Part shown: positions 17,601 through 19,876 of the stretch, piece by piece
Layout of the letters: each line of letters opens with the position of its first letter
Position numbering within the stretch: the first letter of the stretch is position 1
Source: Anaerolineales bacterium
Lineage (GTDB): Bacteria; Chloroflexota; Anaerolineae; Promineifilales; Promineifilaceae
NCBI GenBank assembly: GCA_020432595.1
Contig: JAGQGA010000026.1
Location: 1 to 19,876, forward strand
Reading direction: 5' to 3'
Length of the DNA stretch: 19,876 nucleotides
The notes under the pieces: generated by a model
The model's input: only the letters and a program-made list of their open reading frames with translations
Database searches by the model: none
What the model was told of the DNA's origin: nothing
Translations under genes and position numbers: made by a program

Positions 17601-17943
17601 GGTTGATGACTGTTTGTATTGCTTGGATAAAGCGTGAAACGTCAAACGCAGCATCATCGAAATGGAACACGTTTTGTTCAATATATGTTCCCTGTTTGGG
17701 TGCAAGCTGGCTGTGAAAAAACATGCCCGACTGCATGGGGGAAAGAGCAAAGATTGTTTCGACGGCTTTCTGCTGTTCACTATTCAGCAGGTCACGAATG
17801 GTTGCGCTATTTGCCCTTATTTGGCTTCGCAGCTCATCGGTCAATCGTTTGTGCGTATCACGGACGCGCAGCTTTTCCCCGTCCATGTAGGGGTAAATGT
17901 CAAGCGACTTTAGGGAGTTAAGTAATTTAAGGGTTGTTAGCAT
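14653..17943 (-). CDS. NRPS, TubC docking-C(DCL)-A(Asn)-T
   Basis: This is a 1096-residue single-module NRPS with a TubC docking domain at about 1-55 (LNSLKSLDIYPYMDGEKLRV, then a helix). The C domain opens with LSPMQSGMFFHSQLAP, the form typical of domains that accept a D-configured donor, matching the E domain that ends the upstream protein. Its HHxxxDG reads HHIVMDR (198-204): both His and the Asp remain, but Gly is Arg. The A domain (YTSGSTGRPKG, D704, YKTGDL, NGKLNRQALP) has code DLTKIGEVGK, one conservative change from the classical Asn code DLTKLGEVGK. The T domain has LGGHSL (Ser1043). No E domain is present, so L-Asn should pass to the next protein. The C-terminus ends acidic (SVDEAFEEI), a likely docking tail. 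ATG at 17943 is chosen over one at 18000 because it sits 1 nt after the upstream stop, has GAAGAG upstream and starts at the docking domain. Confidence 0.95.
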   Translation of the reverse strand: MLTTLKLLNSLKSLDIYPYMDGEKLRVRDTHKRLTDELRSQIRANSATIRDLLNSEQQKAVETIFALSPMQSGMFFHSQLAPKQGTYIEQNVFHFDDAAFDVSRFIQAIQTVINRHDSLRAAFLAEEGNDAVQVVYEHTHLPVTVLDWRDLPPDTHQSQLSALVEEDRYTDFDLSQAPLCRLTVIERDGGHDLLFTFHHIVMDRWSVNLFWSEVRRVYAGQQLPPAAPYQAYIQYLRQQSGDKPFWQAYLSEFYAATPLPAAATSPQEQGKLITSTRSFSAEETEQIMTFARTQGLTVNILFQAAWAVLLARYVRESDVVFGMVTSGRTAPINEIESILGLFINTLPFRVKLDAELTGSALLQQVTHTQVELQQREYTPLMDVQQLSEVPAGTRLFHSLFLFQNTPQTPKITANNIELRSDRIEPGDTGYPLVAFAMLGASGGKATLALSYDTMRYDAHTISRMLTHWQQLLMGIVSNPDQSVLQLPMLTDAEYHQLVHTWNDTAVDFGEPQTIHALFEQQAAKMPNATAIVHGNQHMNYAQLNRRANQVAHHLISLGVQADTLVAVAMERSIEMVVSLLAVLKAGGAYVPVDPAYPTERIQYMLTDSAALIVLTQSHLDLAVDVKYLIAVDQFEAEESSVGNPQRFQSADSLAYVIYTSGSTGRPKGVGIEHRAVFNYLQWSLATYGPDQGSGSILHSPLAFDLTVTSIWSPLLAGNSLTILPESDTVNVLLDRIDQLSDLSFIKLTPAHLQLINHQLESDQFAGRTNRLIIGGEALHESIVAPWRQLAPETRLINEYGPTEATVGCVVHTVAPEDDDEWIKIGRPIANTQIYILNDGLQPVPIGVVGELYIGGAQLARGYLNRPELTAVRFIIHPKFGRLYKTGDLCRWLPDGNVEYIGRTDFQVKIRGFRIELGEIENVLIAQDGVQQTAVVVREENEDKWLVAYFVGDAEIDLLRRQLLQRLPEYMLPSAFVLLDSFPLTPNGKLNRQALPAPVYADAQAEFVAPRTETEQQIAAIWRDVLRVEQVGVCDDFFVLGGHSLLAAQVISRIRAQMMVNIPMASIFQYRTLETLASFTAMLQANSQSVDEAFEEI
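14658..14664 (-). promoter_or_regulatory. Shine-Dalgarno inside the docking-tail codons
   Basis: GAGGAGA lies 7 nt before the ATG at 14650 and is formed by the codons for the last residues (EEI) of the upstream NRPS. The same bases therefore encode its acidic tail and recruit ribosomes for its docking partner, with only 2 nt between stop and start. Confidence 0.75.
15181..15310 (-). repeat. Near-identical A-domain segment, copy 2
   Basis: This is the partner of 2321-2450, in the Asn-type A domain. The corresponding stretch of the third NRPS (around 11800-11950) is visibly more different, with an inserted PNADGSP stretch, so the likeness goes beyond general A-domain conservation. Confidence 0.8.
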
Positions 17944-17944
17944 A

Positions 17945-19876
17945 TTAGAACTCTTCATCATCAATACTTGGAATGAGTGCTGTTCGGTTAGATGTGGCAC
18001 TGTTCAGCACAGACTCAAGTTTGGCTTTAGAGAGAGCGACGTTGGTGAAGTCGGTAGGAATGGCAACTCGCTCATGGGTGTCGAGCGCTTCGGTAATCAG
18101 TAGGTTGATGCCGTGTGTGAATGTATCTAGCAGTGATGCAGCCGATTCAACGCTAATCTGTGGGCTGACCATCCAACTAATCCTTAGTTGCCCATCTATC
18201 ACCATTGCGTTGATCTCAACTAACGTATCTCGTTGGAAATCGGCCGAAATCGGCCGGCCCGACGATTCTGGCGCACGCACGAATTGGTGGGCATTGTGTG
18301 AACCACCGTCCATCTGCCCAAGATAGTTATAGAGGACGGGCGCGGCTGGCAATTGGGCAAACTGCTCACGCACGTCGGCATCGGGATGGTAATCGCGCAA
18401 CGCGCCAAAACTAACGCCGCCATCTGTCACACGCCGCAAGGTGTCGAGGGTGTAGCGGATGCGGCGAACGGCCGTTCCCGCAAAACAAGGAATCGTCAGC
18501 GGATAGACCGATGTAAACCAGCCAACCGTTCGATTGAGGTTAATCGTGTCAAATAGCTCCTGTCGACCGTGGCTCTCAAACCTCACCCGCAGCGCATCAT
18601 GTCCAGCCCAACGGGTCAACGTCTCAGTCAGGGCAGTCAGCAACAGCGCGTCAACGGTGATGGCGTGCCGTTCTGGTAACGTCCGCAGCAGATGAGCCGT
18701 TTGTTCACGAGACAGGGTGTAGCGCAATAGATGACTGCTGCCCATTGTGTTTGGCGCATCAGGGTTATTCAGCGGTAGTGGCAGCGCTTTCGCCTCTGCC
18801 AACCAGCGAGCGATTTCGCCATCGAAACGCCCCTGTACTGTTTCAGCTTGTAACGTTTCCACCCACTCACGGTAGCTGCTCGTTTTGGGTGGCAACTGTT
18901 TACCATCGAGTAAATTCGCTAAATCTTCAAGCAAAATGCGCCACGACACCCCATCAACGGCCAAATGATGAATGACAATGAGCAGACGGTCGCCAATATC
19001 CTCTCCTTTGAAGTAAACCCAGCGCGTGAGTTCGCCTTTCACAGGGTTGAGAGAGGTCTGTACTTGGTCGGAGACCGCTTCGATTTCAGCCTTTTTATGC
19101 ACAACGCCAGACAAGTCGATCACCTCTAGCGGGACGCATTGGTTCGAAGCCATATACTGCTGCTGCCAACCGCGCCCATCCTGCTTGTACTGGAAGCGCA
19201 AAGCGTCGTGATGTTGCAGCAACGCACCTATCGCTGACTCCAGCCGGGCAATCTCAATAGGCAAGGTGACTGATAGTAAATACGACTGGTTGTAATGGTG
19301 CATTTGCGGCTGGTTGGCATCAAGAAACCACCACTGAATTGGTGAGAGGGGGGCGTAGCCATGTTGCACTGCTTGCGAAGCGCGTATCTGTACCTGCTCT
19401 GTCTGAACGGCCGTTGCCAGTTTGGCAATTGTTGGATGCACAAACACATCCTTGACACGAATGGTGTACCCATTTTGGGCAATCCGATTGACTAACTGAA
19501 TACTTAAGATCGAATCGCCGCCCATGCGGAAAAAGTCATCGTGGATACCGACTTGGGGCAACCGCAGCACGTCCGCAAACGCTTGCGCCAGCACCCTTTC
19601 GATCTCACTGCGTGGCGGCGTGAAGTTGGCCTGAAATTCCTCTTGTTGATCGGGGGTGGGCAACGCGAGCCGATCCACCTTCCCATTTGCTGTTAGCGGC
19701 AGCGCATCGAGCGAGACAAATGCTGTCGGAATCATGTGGTGGGGCAAACGCGCTGTGAGTTGTTCACGAACCGTCTCGTGGCTGCTTTCCCCCGTGTAAT
19801 AGGCGACCAACTGCTTGTCCGCTGCGCCGTCTTCGCGGACGATGACGACGGCATCGTCCACGCCATCCAGCCCACG
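17945..19876 (-). CDS. NRPS C-terminal part, ...A-T-E (5' end outside window)
   Basis: The frame is open to the window edge, so the N-terminus is missing. It begins within the C-terminal A subdomain (DDAVVIVREDG, then NGKVDRLALP), so substrate specificity cannot be read. The T domain follows with MGGDSILSIQ (serine codon 19511-19513), the GGDSI variant seen before E domains. The epimerisation domain has HHLAVDG (HH at 18965-18970), ESHGR with the conserved Glu, RTVGWFTS and YNYLGQ. It would convert its residue to the D form before transfer to the next protein, whose C domain is of the D-accepting type. After the E domain a PTDFTNVALSK segment leads to an acidic tail SIDDEEF, a likely docking motif for the TubC domain that starts 1 nt downstream. 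The T-E region closely resembles that of the 9107-14650 gene, pointing to module duplication. Confidence 0.95.
   Translation of the reverse strand, partial: RGLDGVDDAVVIVREDGAADKQLVAYYTGESSHETVREQLTARLPHHMIPTAFVSLDALPLTANGKVDRLALPTPDQQEEFQANFTPPRSEIERVLAQAFADVLRLPQVGIHDDFFRMGGDSILSIQLVNRIAQNGYTIRVKDVFVHPTIAKLATAVQTEQVQIRASQAVQHGYAPLSPIQWWFLDANQPQMHHYNQSYLLSVTLPIEIARLESAIGALLQHHDALRFQYKQDGRGWQQQYMASNQCVPLEVIDLSGVVHKKAEIEAVSDQVQTSLNPVKGELTRWVYFKGEDIGDRLLIVIHHLAVDGVSWRILLEDLANLLDGKQLPPKTSSYREWVETLQAETVQGRFDGEIARWLAEAKALPLPLNNPDAPNTMGSSHLLRYTLSREQTAHLLRTLPERHAITVDALLLTALTETLTRWAGHDALRVRFESHGRQELFDTINLNRTVGWFTSVYPLTIPCFAGTAVRRIRYTLDTLRRVTDGGVSFGALRDYHPDADVREQFAQLPAAPVLYNYLGQMDGGSHNAHQFVRAPESSGRPISADFQRDTLVEINAMVIDGQLRISWMVSPQISVESAASLLDTFTHGINLLITEALDTHERVAIPTDFTNVALSKAKLESVLNSATSNRTALIPSIDDEEF

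Larger units (their letters stand above)
546..19414. repeat. Dispersed highly iterated palindrome ACGGCCGT / TCGGCCGA
   Basis: Exact ACGGCCGT starts at 546, 3156, 3579, 4728, 9270, 10365, 11130, 12891, 12947, 13068, 15143, 15332, 16427, 18468 and 19407. TCGGCCGA starts at 693, 2378, 2441, 4302, 11986, 13308, 15238, 15992, 17099 and 18240. A given 8-mer is expected about 0.3 times in a random window of this length. The copies lie in coding sequence in more than one gene, including the halves of unrelated domains, so they are not just one conserved protein motif. Confidence 0.8.

Noticed and set aside
17944..18000. Longer start at 18000 for the Asn-module NRPS
   Set aside because: It would overlap the preceding gene by 56 nt, has no Shine-Dalgarno, and adds 19 residues ahead of a TubC docking domain that normally sits at the extreme N-terminus.
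1..19876. CRISPR arrays, tRNA or rRNA genes, insertion sequences
   Set aside because: No regular spaced repeats, no tRNA-like cloverleaf or transposase reading frame was seen. The recurring motifs are explained by paralogous NRPS domains and the dispersed palindrome.

Overview
This window is the inside of a non-ribosomal peptide synthetase (NRPS) gene cluster from a bacterium. Every supportable gene lies on the minus strand, so transcription runs from high to low coordinates. Base composition looks intermediate by eye. The cluster carries TubC-type docking domains, a family known from myxobacteria, cyanobacteria and Chloroflexota. The 8-bp palindromes ACGGCCGT and TCGGCCGA occur about 25 times, much like a genome-wide iterated palindrome. 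My best guess is a filamentous Chloroflexota bacterium, but that is low-confidence inference.

Layout in transcription order. (1) 19876-17945: an NRPS whose 5' end lies outside the window (end of A, then T and E). (2) 17943-14653: TubC docking, C of the D-accepting type, A with a near-perfect Asn code, T. (3) 14650-9107: TubC docking, C of the L-accepting type, A with a branched-aliphatic code, T, E, thioesterase. These three genes are 1-2 nt apart, and their docking elements and C-domain types agree, giving the order ...D-X, L-Asn, D-(Ile/Val-like), release. (4) A tailoring block follows: a cobalamin/radical-SAM enzyme resembling PhpK (9029-7404), a small alpha/beta hydrolase (7391-6738), a flavin-dependent halogenase-like enzyme (6745-5429) and a free-standing carrier protein (5398-5117). 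(5) 5029-956: a second NRPS, C-A-T-TE, with no docking domain and a C domain that has lost its catalytic HH. (6) 904-1: the 5' part of a gene with no stop in the window. It encodes a degenerate C39-peptidase-like domain and a low-complexity linker, and ends in what looks like the start of a second C39 domain. It is probably the N-terminus of an exporter.

How the genes may work together (inference). Genes 1-3 form a docked assembly line that ends at its own TE. The tailoring block and gene 5029-956 form a second unit with its own TE. That unit could make or modify a halogenated or methylated building block on the free carrier protein, or handle a tailored chain in trans. The most unusual points are the HH-less C domain next to a free carrier protein and halogenase, the PhpK-like radical-SAM enzyme with no phosphonate genes in view, the T-E-TE termination module, and the degenerate C39 gene. 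No RNA genes, CRISPR arrays or insertion sequences were seen.
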